Shown: positions 9,059-23,100, counted from the first letter of the stretch. The stretch: DNA of 64,000 bases from Pseudoxanthomonas sp. CF125 (GCF_900104085.1 NZ_FNLD01000002.1:248001-312000); one strand, 5' to 3'. The notes: generated by a model from the letters alone, not told the origin. Numbers and translations are program-made.

Positions 9059-11026
9059 ATGAATTCGATGTCCAAGCCCCTTCGCCGCAGTCTGCTGGCC
9101 GTTTCGCTGGCCCTGGCCATTTCGCCCGCCATGGCGCAGGCGTCGCGTTTTTCTACTCTGCGCACCGGTGTGGCCAACGAGCCTACCGTGATCTATGACG
9201 GACTGATCGTCACCTACCGCAAGGGCGCGGTCGAACGCACAAGTACTGTCGCCGCGGCGACCAAGTTGAAGTCGGCCATGGCCACCACCGCCGTGCGCAG
9301 CCAATGGAATGCGTTGTTCCGCCAGGCACCGCCCGTGCTCAATCGCGTGCGGCGCCTCGCCACCGGCGCCGATCTGGTGCGTCCGGGCAGCAAGCTCAGC
9401 CAGGAACAGCTGACCAGCCTGATGCAGACCTTGAAGGCCGACCTGTCGGTGGCTTACGTCGAGCCGAACGTGCTACTCAAGCCGATCCGCTCCACGGCCA
9501 AGGCCATTCTGGCGCCGGGCCAGCAGCCCAACGATCCCAACGCCGTCATCCAATGGCACATGCGCGCCGCCGATGGCCACGCCGAATACACCGAGCCCAA
9601 CGGTAGTACCGTGAACTTCCCCAACCGGGGTGGGATCAACGTGATCCCGGCCTGGCAGTACGGCGACGGCGATGGCGTAGTGGTGGCGGTCATCGACACT
9701 GGCATCACCGCGCATCCGGACCTGGATACCTCGCTGGCTGATGCCGGTTACGACTTCATCAGCGATGGCTACATCTCAGGGCGCGCTACCGACGGTCGCG
9801 TGTCGGGCGGTTGGGACCGGGGCGACTGGACCACCGAGGACAAGTATTTGGCAGCCAACGGTGGCTGTGTGCAGAGCTATGAGCAGTCCGACAGCTCCTG
9901 GCACGGCACGCACGTGGCGGGCACGATTTCCGAGCTGACCAACAACGGCGTGGGCATGATCGGCGTCGCGCCCAAAGCCAAAGTGCTGCCCGTGCGCGCA
10001 CTGGGTCATTGCGGCGGGACCACGGCCGACATCGCCGACGCCATCATCTGGGCCTCCGGTGGCCATGTCGATGGTGTGCCGGATAACCAGCACCCGGCCG
10101 AAGTCATCAACATGAGCCTGGGTGGCACCGGTACCTGCGCCACAGATGGCGTGACCGCACAGGCCATCAGCGCGGCGATCGCCCGTGGCACAACGGTGGT
10201 GGTCGCCGCCGGCAATGACAGCAGCGACGCCGGTGCGTATACGCCGGCCAGCTGCCCGGGCGTGATCAATGTGGCGGCGACTGGTATCACTGGCAAGCGT
10301 GCGTCCTATTCCAACTACGGCAGCAGCATCACGCTATCCGCGCCGGGTGGCGGTGCCTACACCAACGACGATCCCAGCACCGGCACCACCGTACGTGCCG
10401 GCTTCGTCTGGTCGACGTTAAACCTGGGTGCACATGAGCCGGGCAATCCGACCTACGCCGGCTATACCGGTACCTCAATGGCATCGCCGCATACCGCCGG
10501 TGTGGTCGCGCTGGTGATCAGTGCCGCCTATGCCGCCGGCAAGCCGATCCCCACCCCTCAGCAGATTCGTGAAATTCTGACGCAGACCTCCAACGTGTTC
10601 CCAGTCAAACCAACGCTGCGCATAGGCGCAGGCATCCTGGATGCAAGCAAGGCCGTCGCCCGTGCCGCGGGTGTTGCCGGTGGCGGTGATGAAGCCACCG
10701 CCGTGCTGATGACAAAGGGCCAAGTGCTCAGCGGCCAGAGCGCGGCGCAGGGAGGCACCCAGCTGTTCCGTCTCGACGTACCGGCCAACGCGCGTAATCT
10801 GCAGATACGCACGCTTGGCGGCAGCGGCCAGGTGAAGATGTATGTGCGTGCCACCCGCGCGCCCAGCGCAGACGGCAGCGATGCCGACGCCAGTTCCGTC
10901 CGTGCAGGTACCACGCAGAACATGCAGACCGCGTTGCCTGTGTCCGATAGCTACTTCATCCGTCTGGTAGGCGGCGCCGGTGGCTACAAGGGCGTGAGCC
11001 TGACCGCGACTTACTCAACATATTGA
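9059..11026 (+). CDS. Secreted S8 family serine peptidase (subtilase)
   Basis: A 655-aa secreted subtilisin-like protease. A signal peptide ends at AISPAMAQA; an inhibitor-like propeptide follows (about residues 25-160). The catalytic domain shows Asp about 213 (VVVAVIDTGITAHP), His about 282 (SSWHGTHVAGT) and Ser about 473 (YTGTSMASPHTAGVV). The tail after residue 545 (GQVLSGQSAAQGGTQLFRLD) looks like a bacterial pre-peptidase C-terminal beta domain. The Met at 9059 gives the correct leader; the frame upstream of it is Arg/Pro-rich and unlikely. It may process the adjacent adhesin at the surface (inference from position only). Confidence 0.93.
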   Translation: MNSMSKPLRRSLLAVSLALAISPAMAQASRFSTLRTGVANEPTVIYDGLIVTYRKGAVERTSTVAAATKLKSAMATTAVRSQWNALFRQAPPVLNRVRRLATGADLVRPGSKLSQEQLTSLMQTLKADLSVAYVEPNVLLKPIRSTAKAILAPGQQPNDPNAVIQWHMRAADGHAEYTEPNGSTVNFPNRGGINVIPAWQYGDGDGVVVAVIDTGITAHPDLDTSLADAGYDFISDGYISGRATDGRVSGGWDRGDWTTEDKYLAANGGCVQSYEQSDSSWHGTHVAGTISELTNNGVGMIGVAPKAKVLPVRALGHCGGTTADIADAIIWASGGHVDGVPDNQHPAEVINMSLGGTGTCATDGVTAQAISAAIARGTTVVVAAGNDSSDAGAYTPASCPGVINVAATGITGKRASYSNYGSSITLSAPGGGAYTNDDPSTGTTVRAGFVWSTLNLGAHEPGNPTYAGYTGTSMASPHTAGVVALVISAAYAAGKPIPTPQQIREILTQTSNVFPVKPTLRIGAGILDASKAVARAAGVAGGGDEATAVLMTKGQVLSGQSAAQGGTQLFRLDVPANARNLQIRTLGGSGQVKMYVRATRAPSADGSDADASSVRAGTTQNMQTALPVSDSYFIRLVGGAGGYKGVSLTATYSTY

Positions 11027-11036
11027 TCCATGTGTA

Positions 11037-11060
11037 GAGGTTGCCCAGATGGGCAACCTC
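11037..11060 (+). terminator. Perfect 10-bp inverted repeat after the subtilase
   Basis: The arms GAGGTTGCCC and GGGCAACCTC are perfectly complementary with the loop AGAT, eleven bases after the subtilase stop. No clear T-tract follows (ATCTAATGG), so it is a probable but not classical intrinsic terminator. Confidence 0.5.
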
Positions 11061-11188
11061 ATCTAATGGATCTATATCAACGTTCGAGACAGCCGGGCTG
11101 GACGTCTGCTATTGGCTGCGGATTCAACTAAGCAGACGCTGGCCCATGGCTACTAGTGCCCCTAGGGCGGCCTTTCGCAGAAGACCGC

Positions 11189-11524
11189 CTATCGCATCAT
11201 TAGGCAATCGATAGCATCGAGGCCGATGTGGATCAATAGCCCCACTCCAAACAGCCGGGTGCGTCGGGGCAGGCACAGGAGCGCGTAAAAGAATGTCGCC
11301 GGCATCGAATGCAGCGGATGGAAGCCGATGCTGCAACGACCTGGTGCATAGATGGGATCGGCCAGAAGGTGGTCGATGTCTATTAGCCAGCCAGCGAGCA
11401 TCCACAGCCATGCGCGCCACCAATGTTTGCGATACCAGATGAATGCCACGGCCCCGGGGACCGCGGCGTGCAACAGCAGATGGATCAGAGGGCGGGCGTC
11501 GAGTTCCGCGATCACCACGCACAT
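11189..11524 (-). CDS. DUF6122 family membrane protein
   Basis: A 111-aa integral membrane protein. It resembles the DUF6122 family: an early HLLLHAAVPGAVAF helix, then WWRAWLWMLAGWLIDIDHLLADP, in which D-I-D-H is the family hallmark, and a late HIGLDAIDCLMMR helix. The paired Asp/His in membrane segments recall metal-dependent membrane hydrolases, but no activity is known to me. The ATG at 11524 overlaps nothing upstream; a possible 40-aa gene lies 27 bp before it on the same strand. Confidence 0.75.
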   Translation of the reverse strand: MCVVIAELDARPLIHLLLHAAVPGAVAFIWYRKHWWRAWLWMLAGWLIDIDHLLADPIYAPGRCSIGFHPLHSMPATFFYALLCLPRRTRLFGVGLLIHIGLDAIDCLMMR

Positions 11525-11551
11525 GGGAAGTGGCGCTCCGTCGTAGTCAGC

Positions 11552-11674
11552 TTAATGCGGCCAATGTTCGTACAGTTCATTGATGACGAAACGATGCGCA
11601 TAGAGGCCGTCTTCATTCGGGTGCTCCTGCAAATGAGAATGATCGGGCCGCAGGCTGGCGTGTAACCCTAGCAT
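11552..11674 (-). CDS. Possible 40-aa His/Glu-rich small protein
   Basis: A 40-codon frame on the minus strand begins MLGLHASLRPDHSH and ends INELYEHWPH. It has an ATG start, an AGG 8 bases upstream and sits 27 bp before the DUF6122 gene on the same strand. The regular charged/hydrophobic pattern and the six His look protein-like rather than random. Function unknown; conservation among relatives would decide whether it is real. Confidence 0.4.
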   Translation of the reverse strand: MLGLHASLRPDHSHLQEHPNEDGLYAHRFVINELYEHWPH

Positions 11675-11775
11675 TGCGACCTATCCACGGCGGCACAACC
11701 CAAACACCGCGCCTCAGCGCCAACTCGCGCGGCTGACTGTTTGACCCAAAGCGAACATTGCTGCCCTGCTACGCG

Positions 11776-16252
<4,477 letters not shown>

Positions 16253-16470
16253 GGGTGGGATCCTCTTTTCTTGGTAGCCAACGCGCCTGCGACCTAAGTA
16301 CAAAGGCGTGTCGTGCACAGTGGCATGCGGAGACAAATGTCGGCCGCACTTATGTCGACGCCTTTCGACGTCTACTTTTCATCGGCGCAGCTATCGCTGC
16401 GCACTTGCGTCGGAACTGAGGCGATGGAAGAAGCTTCGACCTTCCACCGCATGGCACGCCGTTGCGGTCG

Positions 16471-17373
16471 TTAGGTGTAGACCGGCTCACCTTTGACGAG
16501 AGGCGCGGCCCGCACTTGGAGAAACAGACCGTCTAGAAGTTTAGTTTTGAGCTTGCGCGTACTCTCAGACCCAACCGCGCCCAACTCCCGCATTCGCGCC
16601 ATAGCCTGTGCTTCAGCCTCAGTCTCCTCGCGCGCCACGATCGCGTTGAACGCCTCCATGTAGCGAGTCATGGCCTCACGATCCGATCGGTCGGCGGGCG
16701 GATTGCCGAGTTCGGCTCCCGCCAGAGTGTGCAGGCGAACGATCGCGGATTGAACGCGGTCGCCATCGACGTCGGTCCAACCGAACGCCTCCCTGACCCT
16801 CGTCGAAGTTTCGCTAAAGCAAGTGTGGACCAGGTCAGCGGCCGCACCTGGCGTAGTAGTGAAATCCCAACCCATGGCGGCCACGATATTAGCTGCGGAG
16901 GCTTGTTCGGGTCCTGCAGACACGGTGCTGACAAGCGCGCTTCGGGCCTGTCGCCACTGCTGGCGCGACGCCGTGCCTTCACCCAGTTGATGCAGTCTAA
17001 CCAGATCGCAGGCCGGGCCGTAGGCATCACTTCCGGCAAGCACTGATTTGAGTGATTCACCCTCGCGACCGTCCCAAATCCAGAGCAGCCAGCCCTTGAA
17101 AACGGCCTGCGTGTCCGCTCTTAGTGGCAGCACCGAGATAGCGTCAACGAGACTTTGGGAGACTTCGGCTTCTCCACTCGGACCGACTAGGGCGCGCAGG
17201 AAATGAAAGAAAGCTGGAGCTAGGCCGTTCGAGTCACAGAAGCTGCTAATGGCCTCTTTGTCGAAGTTAACCGGCCACCAGATGTCGCCAGGAGCGGCGG
17301 GTGCCTTCGCTCCCGACAGAACCAGTTCCTTGCGTTGCGGATCGCCGAGGAAAGCGGACGCACGGGCCATCAT
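16471..17373 (-). CDS. Hypothetical 300-aa protein downstream of thioredoxin
   Basis: I do not recognise the family. The protein is soluble, mainly helical and acidic, with no signal peptide. A WWPVNFDKEAISSFC stretch lies near the N-terminus and a Glu/Ala-rich helix (AREETEAEAQAMARM) near the C-terminus. The ATG overlaps the thioredoxin stop (TGA within ATGATG at 17370-17373), so it is translated with thioredoxin. It is the last gene of the TonB receptor / ABC / thioredoxin unit. A partner or substrate of the transport or thiol step is possible but unproven. Confidence 0.7.
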   Translation of the reverse strand: MMARASAFLGDPQRKELVLSGAKAPAAPGDIWWPVNFDKEAISSFCDSNGLAPAFFHFLRALVGPSGEAEVSQSLVDAISVLPLRADTQAVFKGWLLWIWDGREGESLKSVLAGSDAYGPACDLVRLHQLGEGTASRQQWRQARSALVSTVSAGPEQASAANIVAAMGWDFTTTPGAAADLVHTCFSETSTRVREAFGWTDVDGDRVQSAIVRLHTLAGAELGNPPADRSDREAMTRYMEAFNAIVAREETEAEAQAMARMRELGAVGSESTRKLKTKLLDGLFLQVRAAPLVKGEPVYT

Positions 17374-17702
17374 TTATCCCCCAATTGCTTTTCGATGATG
17401 GCCGCGATCTGGCCTCTCGTCTTTGATCCCGTAAAGCGATCCACAAGTTCGCCGTTCTTGATCACCAGGAATGCCGGAATGCCGGCGATGTTGTAGCGAG
17501 CTCGCAGGTCTGGTTCGGCGTCCGAGTCCACCTTGATGATCTTCAACTCACCTTCATACTCAAGCGCCAAGTCTTCCAGCGCCGGCTCGACCGCTTTGCA
17601 CGGTCCACACCAGTCTGCATAGAAATCCACGAGAACGACCCCGTCGTGTCCCAGAACATCCGCCTCGAAGTTCGCGGTTGTCGTTTTTGTTAGCAAAGAC
17701 AT
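17370..17702 (-). CDS. Thioredoxin
   Basis: A 110-aa thioredoxin with the classical active site DFYADWCGPCKAVEP (Cys32/Cys35), the cis-Pro in AGIPAFLVIKNGE, and the closing helix TRGQIAAIIEKQL. No signal peptide, so it is cytoplasmic. It lies between the ABC transporter gene (90 bp upstream) and a 300-aa unknown protein that overlaps its stop. The position inside a transport operon suggests a dedicated thiol-reducing role rather than the housekeeping trxA (inference). Confidence 0.9.
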   Translation of the reverse strand: MSLLTKTTTANFEADVLGHDGVVLVDFYADWCGPCKAVEPALEDLALEYEGELKIIKVDSDAEPDLRARYNIAGIPAFLVIKNGELVDRFTGSKTRGQIAAIIEKQLGDK

Positions 17703-17792
17703 TACGCATTACCTGTTGAATGATGAAAGCTGAATGCATTTCATCGTGATAAATACTGATCTTGATCTGATCAGAGCTGGTTGAAAGAGCCG

Positions 17793-19559
17793 TTACAGCG
17801 TGCTCAAAACGATCCTCCCATCCTCGATGCTCATGGCATTTCGGTGGAAGCGCGCTACGTCCGGTCTGTGTGCTACAGATATTAGGGCTGCGTGCGGCAA
17901 GTGCTCATCCAGCAGTGTGTAAAGTGTTGTCTCAGAGTGCGGATCCAGCGCACTCGACGCTTCGTCGAGGAACAAGAAGTCCGGCTTCGCCAGCAACGCG
18001 CGCGCCGCTGCCATGCGCTGTTGCTCGCCTGGCGAGAGAATTTGGCGCCACTGGTTATGCTCATGAAGACGCGAGCAAAGGGCGCCAAGACCCAAGGACT
18101 GGAGAACTGATCGATACTGCGGATCGGCGTGTGGATCAGGTGCGTTGGGATAGGCGAGCAAGCTGGCGAGCGTACCGTCGGGCATATAGCTGCGCTGGGG
18201 CAGGAAACAGATTCGCTTTCCTTCCGGGCTTTGGACCGATCCGCTCCCATAGGGCCACAGCCCCGCCAGCGCGCGCATCAAGGTGCTTTTGCCTGAGCCC
18301 GAGGGTCCACGCACCAACAGACGATCGCCCGCTTTGAGCTCAAGATCGCCTATTTCTACCAAAGGTGCGCCGCCAGGCAGCCGCAGGGAGAGGTTTCGTG
18401 TCGACATCACGTCCCCAGTCGACTGGGATACCGCGATGCCAGAATGAGCAGGCGTGTCCAACGCTTCATCGAACAGCCGCATACGCGCGACAGCCGAACG
18501 CATGATGGCTATCTCACGATAGCTTGTCGCCAGGACTGACACGGACATATACATCATCAGGAAAGCTGAGCCGACCAACTGCAAGTCGCCTACACCCATG
18601 CGTCCATCGAGGACCAGCGGCGCGCATAACGCCATGGGGGCCACGGTGAGCACAAGTGCGGGTAGGCTGAGCACTGCGCCGAGCTTGGCGTTGGCAAAGG
18701 TATACCGACGCCAGTTCTTCCGAATTAGGTCGAATATCCCCTGCAGCCTTACTCCCTCAATCGCAGCGCCTTTCTCAAAGGCGACCATTTCGGCATTCTC
18801 ACGAATACCCGCCATGTCGTTTCGAAACTGCGCTTCGAGGCGCTGTCGGGTGATCTCAGTTCTGGTCAGCGAATCGCCGACGAAATGGACAATGATCGTC
18901 ATCGCCACGCCGGTTAGGACCGCGATGAAAGGCAGGTAGCCATGCACCGTCCAAGGCAGGCCGATGGACTCTAGAGATACGGGCTTTGATAGCGTCCACA
19001 ACGTTCCCGAGTAAAGCACTACGGTGACCAAGGTGCCTAATATGGTCGGCGCAAGGGTGATGAAGTTCTCAACGTAGATGTAGATGTCTTCCTGGATTCG
19101 CTGCTCCGGGTGATCGATGTCACCCCTTCGTTCAAGATGGTAGAAGCGATTTTCTACTAGCCATCGCCCGAGGAAATCGTTGGTAAAGACCGTACGCATG
19201 CGCATGCGCAGGGTGAAATTGACGATCACGTTGATCATGGAAACTGCGAAGATGAGCACGATGAAACCGGTGGTCATCGAGATATTCGGCCACAACGCAG
19301 CGGCATCCTTGGCGCTTAGCGCATTGGTCGCGGCCGCCAACTTCACCTGGAATTGCAACATGGCCACCGAGCCAAGAATGGTGAAGACCAGCTTTAAGGC
19401 CACCATGCTCCAGCCGATCTTCGCATCTCGCTTGAGATACTGCTTGATCAGGTGCCAGATATACCCGAGATCGGGCTTGATCCTATGATCCCGTACCTCG
19501 GGGGTGCGGTCGGTCGCTGCAACTTCGGCGTCGGATGGATTTACGAAACTTTCGGTCAT
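17793..19559 (-). CDS. SbmA/YddA-like ABC transporter, fused permease-ATPase
   Basis: A 588-aa half-transporter with the membrane domain first and the ATPase second. The membrane part (about residues 30-330) resembles the ABC_membrane_2 (SbmA/BacA, YddA, ABCD) fold, with RMRMRTVFTNDFLGRWL and NRFYHLERRGDIDHPEQRIQ as recognisable pieces. The ATPase has Walker A GPSGSGKST, signature LSPGEQQRMAAARAL and Walker B FLFLDEASSALD. Relatives move peptides, B12 or fatty-acyl compounds; the substrate here may be what the adjacent TonB receptor brings in. The gene starts 8 bp after that receptor's stop. Confidence 0.88.
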   Translation of the reverse strand: MTESFVNPSDAEVAATDRTPEVRDHRIKPDLGYIWHLIKQYLKRDAKIGWSMVALKLVFTILGSVAMLQFQVKLAAATNALSAKDAAALWPNISMTTGFIVLIFAVSMINVIVNFTLRMRMRTVFTNDFLGRWLVENRFYHLERRGDIDHPEQRIQEDIYIYVENFITLAPTILGTLVTVVLYSGTLWTLSKPVSLESIGLPWTVHGYLPFIAVLTGVAMTIIVHFVGDSLTRTEITRQRLEAQFRNDMAGIRENAEMVAFEKGAAIEGVRLQGIFDLIRKNWRRYTFANAKLGAVLSLPALVLTVAPMALCAPLVLDGRMGVGDLQLVGSAFLMMYMSVSVLATSYREIAIMRSAVARMRLFDEALDTPAHSGIAVSQSTGDVMSTRNLSLRLPGGAPLVEIGDLELKAGDRLLVRGPSGSGKSTLMRALAGLWPYGSGSVQSPEGKRICFLPQRSYMPDGTLASLLAYPNAPDPHADPQYRSVLQSLGLGALCSRLHEHNQWRQILSPGEQQRMAAARALLAKPDFLFLDEASSALDPHSETTLYTLLDEHLPHAALISVAHRPDVARFHRNAMSIEDGRIVLSTL

Positions 19560-19567
19560 GGTGGGTC

Positions 19568-21931
19568 CTAGAAAGCTCGCGAAAAGACGAGGCGAATTAC
19601 CCGAGGCGGAGCCATCGGTATCGCGCCGAGCACACCAGTTGGCTCGTAGTTCTCCCGATCGAACAGGTTGTCGATCGACAGGTTGATCCGAGTGTCGCCC
19701 GACCGATAGCCAACGGTGGCTCGGAAGGCGAGGAACTCGCGGTTGAGATCAAGGAGCATGGTAGTTGGGATGTCAAAGGCTTTCACGCCTGTGTTGTAGT
19801 TCGCACCGAACCCGACATCGATGGAGCGGTTGTCAGTAAGTATGAAGGTCTTAATGGCCCAGGCGTTCGCGATCCACTCCGGTTGAGCGAAGACTTCATT
19901 GCCGTCACGCCGCTCCTGGGTCTGGTGCGTCACGCCTCCCAGGATCTTCAGCGTTGGTGTTGCGGAGCCCGCCAGTGAAAGTTCGAAGCCTTTGCCCGTG
20001 GAACCGGGACCATTCTTGAAGTAGATCTGTGAGCCGGGGTGATCGAAGTCTTGGATCGCTTCATTTTCGGTCGAATACCAGTAATAGGATCCATTGATCG
20101 TCAGCCGATCCTCGAATAGGCCGCTCTTGAATCCGACCTCCTTGCGGCTCTGCAGGGAAGGCCGGAGAGGGCTATTGTCGAAAGTTGGATACGACAGCGG
20201 CGACAGCGGCTGAAAGCCTTCGCGGTACGATCCGTAAATGGAGAGCGCATCGCTGACATCGTAGACCAGCCCGAAGCTGGGCAGGAATATTCTCTCGTCG
20301 ACAACTGTTCGCGTAAGGCCGTCTGACGCCAGCGTGTCATTCTTGTACCAGGACTGTCGAAGCCCGATGAGCCCGTGGAAGCGGCCCATGGTCATCTGAT
20401 CTTGCACCACAACACCATATTGGTTTTCATCGACCCTGGTCTTCGGCCCGGAGCGGTCAACGGTCAACAGAGGGAACGGCTGGCCCATTGTGAATCCGAT
20501 CCCGGGAGCCGACGACTGACTTTCAAGATCGCTTTGGGTCATATCGAGGGCGATGATGGCCTTGTGCTCGACCGGGCCGGTCGAGAACTCCGAGTAAACA
20601 TCCGCATAGTGGCTGGACTGGTCCTCAACACTACGAGTAGCAGAGCTAATGATGAAGCTGCCTAGACCGAAAAAGTCGTAGGCGAGCGCCGATTGAAACT
20701 GCCCATCGCTTGTTGCATGCTGAAATTGCCCTCGTGTGCGCAACCGAACCATCAGGTCGTAGCGGTTCACCAGATCTCGCTCAACGCTGTAGCTGAGACG
20801 AGTGGATTCGACGGTGACTTGCCGACCATCATTGAGACGCGAGCCATAGGGCGTGAAAGTCCCTGTGGTCGGGTCATAGCTGGCCAGATCAACCAAGGCA
20901 GTCTTGGTCGTGTAGTACTGAAGACCAAGGTCGGCATCCACGGCGCCGCGATAACCAAGCATTCCGTTGATCGCGTGGGAGTAGGGATTGTTGCTGCCGT
21001 TCGGCCGTTCGTCGGCCGTCTGAACTTGGCCGGCAACTCGAAATGCCAGGCCGCGTTCCTCTGCAAGAGGTCCGCCGACATCAAAAGTGGTCAGAAATTC
21101 CTCGCCGGTCCCGACCCCGATGGCGATGTCGCGACGTCTCTCGCCAGTGGCGCGCTTGGGGATGTAATTCACCGTTCCGCCGGCCACTTGGGCTCCGGTC
21201 AATACCGAAGCGACGCCTTTCAGAACTTCGACAGACTCTACGTCCGTGATCGGTGCATTGCCACCGATACTGCTGTTGCGAAGGCCACCTGTGTAGCTGA
21301 CGCCATTCGTATCCCCGTCACCAACTTGGATGGCGGTACCGGTGCCGTTCAGAAGCAGGACGCCGGGCACGTTGCGCAGCGCTTCGGCGATGGAAAACGC
21401 ATTCTGACTCCTGATGACTTCTTCCGTGACGGAATCGACCGTCGCCGGCGTCTGCCGCAGGGGGGTGTCTGTCCGAGTGAGCAGGCTCGAGTCATTGCGA
21501 GCGAAGTCAGTTCGCCGTCCCTTCACCACGACCCTGTCCAAGTTAGTGGCGTCCTCGCCGTCATTGCGCCGGGTTAGGTGGATCGCTCCTCCCGGTATGG
21601 TTTCTGCCAGCCACGGCGTGCCTTGGAAAACCAAAGTCAATGCCTGAGACAGTGTCATCCGCCCGGAGACGCCTTTTACGGGCGTGTCGCCGACATCTTG
21701 GGAAGAGGACACCGATGCTCGTGCTTGGGCCAGCACTTGGCTGAAAACTCGCGACAACGGGCCGGAATCGACCCGAAAATCAATCAACTCGGCGCGGCCA
21801 ACGACGGCCGTCGGACGGGCGGCGGAGCCATCGGGCTGCGTTTGGCCAAGCTCAGTTTGGGTCTGCGCCAGGGCGCTGGTGGACATCAGGAAAGCAGCAG
21901 CGCTGACGACGCCGATCGTTCTCTTGTACAA
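19568..21931 (-). CDS. TonB-dependent siderophore-type receptor with STN domain
   Basis: An outer-membrane receptor of about 787 aa. After a signal peptide (VVSAAAFLMSTSALAQ) comes a secretin/TonB short domain (about residues 48-125, PLSRVFSQVLAQA). Then a plug (ATVDSVTEEVIRSQNAFSIAEAL, ADVESVEVLKG-like segment) and a 22-strand barrel ending in VIRLVFSRAF, with the aromatic last residue of outer-membrane proteins. The start is set at the TTG at 21931. GGGGAG lies just upstream, and the reading from it gives a perfect leader; the longer frame to 22060 adds an unlikely Arg-rich stretch. Transcribed with the ABC, thioredoxin and 300-aa genes; divergent from an AraC regulator. Confidence 0.9.
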   Translation of the reverse strand: MYKRTIGVVSAAAFLMSTSALAQTQTELGQTQPDGSAARPTAVVGRAELIDFRVDSGPLSRVFSQVLAQARASVSSSQDVGDTPVKGVSGRMTLSQALTLVFQGTPWLAETIPGGAIHLTRRNDGEDATNLDRVVVKGRRTDFARNDSSLLTRTDTPLRQTPATVDSVTEEVIRSQNAFSIAEALRNVPGVLLLNGTGTAIQVGDGDTNGVSYTGGLRNSSIGGNAPITDVESVEVLKGVASVLTGAQVAGGTVNYIPKRATGERRRDIAIGVGTGEEFLTTFDVGGPLAEERGLAFRVAGQVQTADERPNGSNNPYSHAINGMLGYRGAVDADLGLQYYTTKTALVDLASYDPTTGTFTPYGSRLNDGRQVTVESTRLSYSVERDLVNRYDLMVRLRTRGQFQHATSDGQFQSALAYDFFGLGSFIISSATRSVEDQSSHYADVYSEFSTGPVEHKAIIALDMTQSDLESQSSAPGIGFTMGQPFPLLTVDRSGPKTRVDENQYGVVVQDQMTMGRFHGLIGLRQSWYKNDTLASDGLTRTVVDERIFLPSFGLVYDVSDALSIYGSYREGFQPLSPLSYPTFDNSPLRPSLQSRKEVGFKSGLFEDRLTINGSYYWYSTENEAIQDFDHPGSQIYFKNGPGSTGKGFELSLAGSATPTLKILGGVTHQTQERRDGNEVFAQPEWIANAWAIKTFILTDNRSIDVGFGANYNTGVKAFDIPTTMLLDLNREFLAFRATVGYRSGDTRINLSIDNLFDRENYEPTGVLGAIPMAPPRVIRLVFSRAF

Positions 21932-22110
21932 GACACTCCCCTCACACCAGTTATTTGGAGATGAGATGATTGACTCAGACATTCGACAGCGTCTTAACAG
22001 CCAACGCACCACAAATTGCCTGAGAGTGCAGAATAGTGTCTGCGCGATAGCGCTTGTCATATAGTCGCCAGCCTGGATGCCTGCCGGCGATTGGAAATGC
22101 GAGGGTCACC

Positions 22111-23100
22111 ATGTCGCAACCGCAAAAAAATCACTCTCCTTGTCCCTTTTTGGATATGGAGTGGGGCGATGTTCCGGACGTCAGCAACACAGCGCCGCAA
22201 AGCGCTCAAGGTTGGCGCACGACGTTGTCTGCTGTGGTCTCCCCCCACGCGTTGCTAAAGATTAGCCCTACCGACCAAAGAGGTGTGGTCTCGTCGGTCC
22301 GCAGGGGGGCCTTGACGTTGTTTCGGATAGGGCTAGACCCCCAGGACATCGCCGTGAAGCCCGACGTCAATGGTCCGCTCGATCTTCGGGTGGCGGTAGT
22401 GTTGGGTGGTGCGCTTACCTATACCAGCCATTCCCATCGCCGTCGCCTTGGTCGCGGAGACATCTTTACCCTCTCACCCTTGTGGGATGCCTATCAAATT
22501 CAAGCGGAGGAGAACGCCGAAATTGCAGTCATCCAGGTGCCGATCTGGTGGTTGTTTGATGGGCGGTTCAGTTTACAAAATATGGGATGGATCGGCGCTC
22601 AACATCTTGCAATTCCCGCCGACTTCTTTCTTAGCCCAGTTCTTCTCAGCGCAGCCCATGCGCTGCTTCGATACGATGGGGTACCCGAGCACCTCGACCA
22701 GGCGCAATATCTGCTCGGAGCGGCGCTAATTTACACACTCAACGCCGCTGCACCGTCCCCTGAGTTGGCCATCAGTCATCCCACGCGTTTTACGCGGATC
22801 CATAACCACATCATGACCAACATCGCCAGTGAAGATCTATCGCCACAGAACACCGCAAAGGCGATGAGAATATCTGTTCGCACCTTGCACCAGGCGTGTG
22901 CCGACAACGGCACGACGTTTGGCGGTATCGTCGCGGACATGCGCATGAGCTATGCGGCTTATTTGCTTCGCAACGGATCGGCCCACGTTTCCGAGGTCGC
23001 CTATTCCATCGGGTTCCGCAGTCTTTCTCATTTCTGCCGCCTGTTCAAAAACAGGTATGGGGTCTCGGCGAGACACTATCGGCTCACCAAGCCTGCCTGA
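22111..23100 (+). CDS. AraC family transcriptional regulator
   Basis: A 329-aa regulator with an N-terminal cupin-like sensing domain and a C-terminal double helix-turn-helix (LSPQNTAKAMRISVRTLHQA, then VAYSIGFRSLSHFCRLFKNR). The Met at 22111 has GAGG eight bases upstream; codons between 22054 and it look non-coding. It diverges from the TonB receptor across a 179-bp intergenic gap. It is therefore the likely ligand-responsive activator of the receptor operon, as AraC proteins such as PchR do for siderophore receptors (inference from context). Confidence 0.88.
   Translation: MSQPQKNHSPCPFLDMEWGDVPDVSNTAPQSAQGWRTTLSAVVSPHALLKISPTDQRGVVSSVRRGALTLFRIGLDPQDIAVKPDVNGPLDLRVAVVLGGALTYTSHSHRRRLGRGDIFTLSPLWDAYQIQAEENAEIAVIQVPIWWLFDGRFSLQNMGWIGAQHLAIPADFFLSPVLLSAAHALLRYDGVPEHLDQAQYLLGAALIYTLNAAAPSPELAISHPTRFTRIHNHIMTNIASEDLSPQNTAKAMRISVRTLHQACADNGTTFGGIVADMRMSYAAYLLRNGSAHVSEVAYSIGFRSLSHFCRLFKNRYGVSARHYRLTKPA

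Noticed and set aside
20693-21577. 294-codon plus-strand frame inside the TonB receptor
   Set aside because: Antisense to the conserved plug and barrel; no motif.
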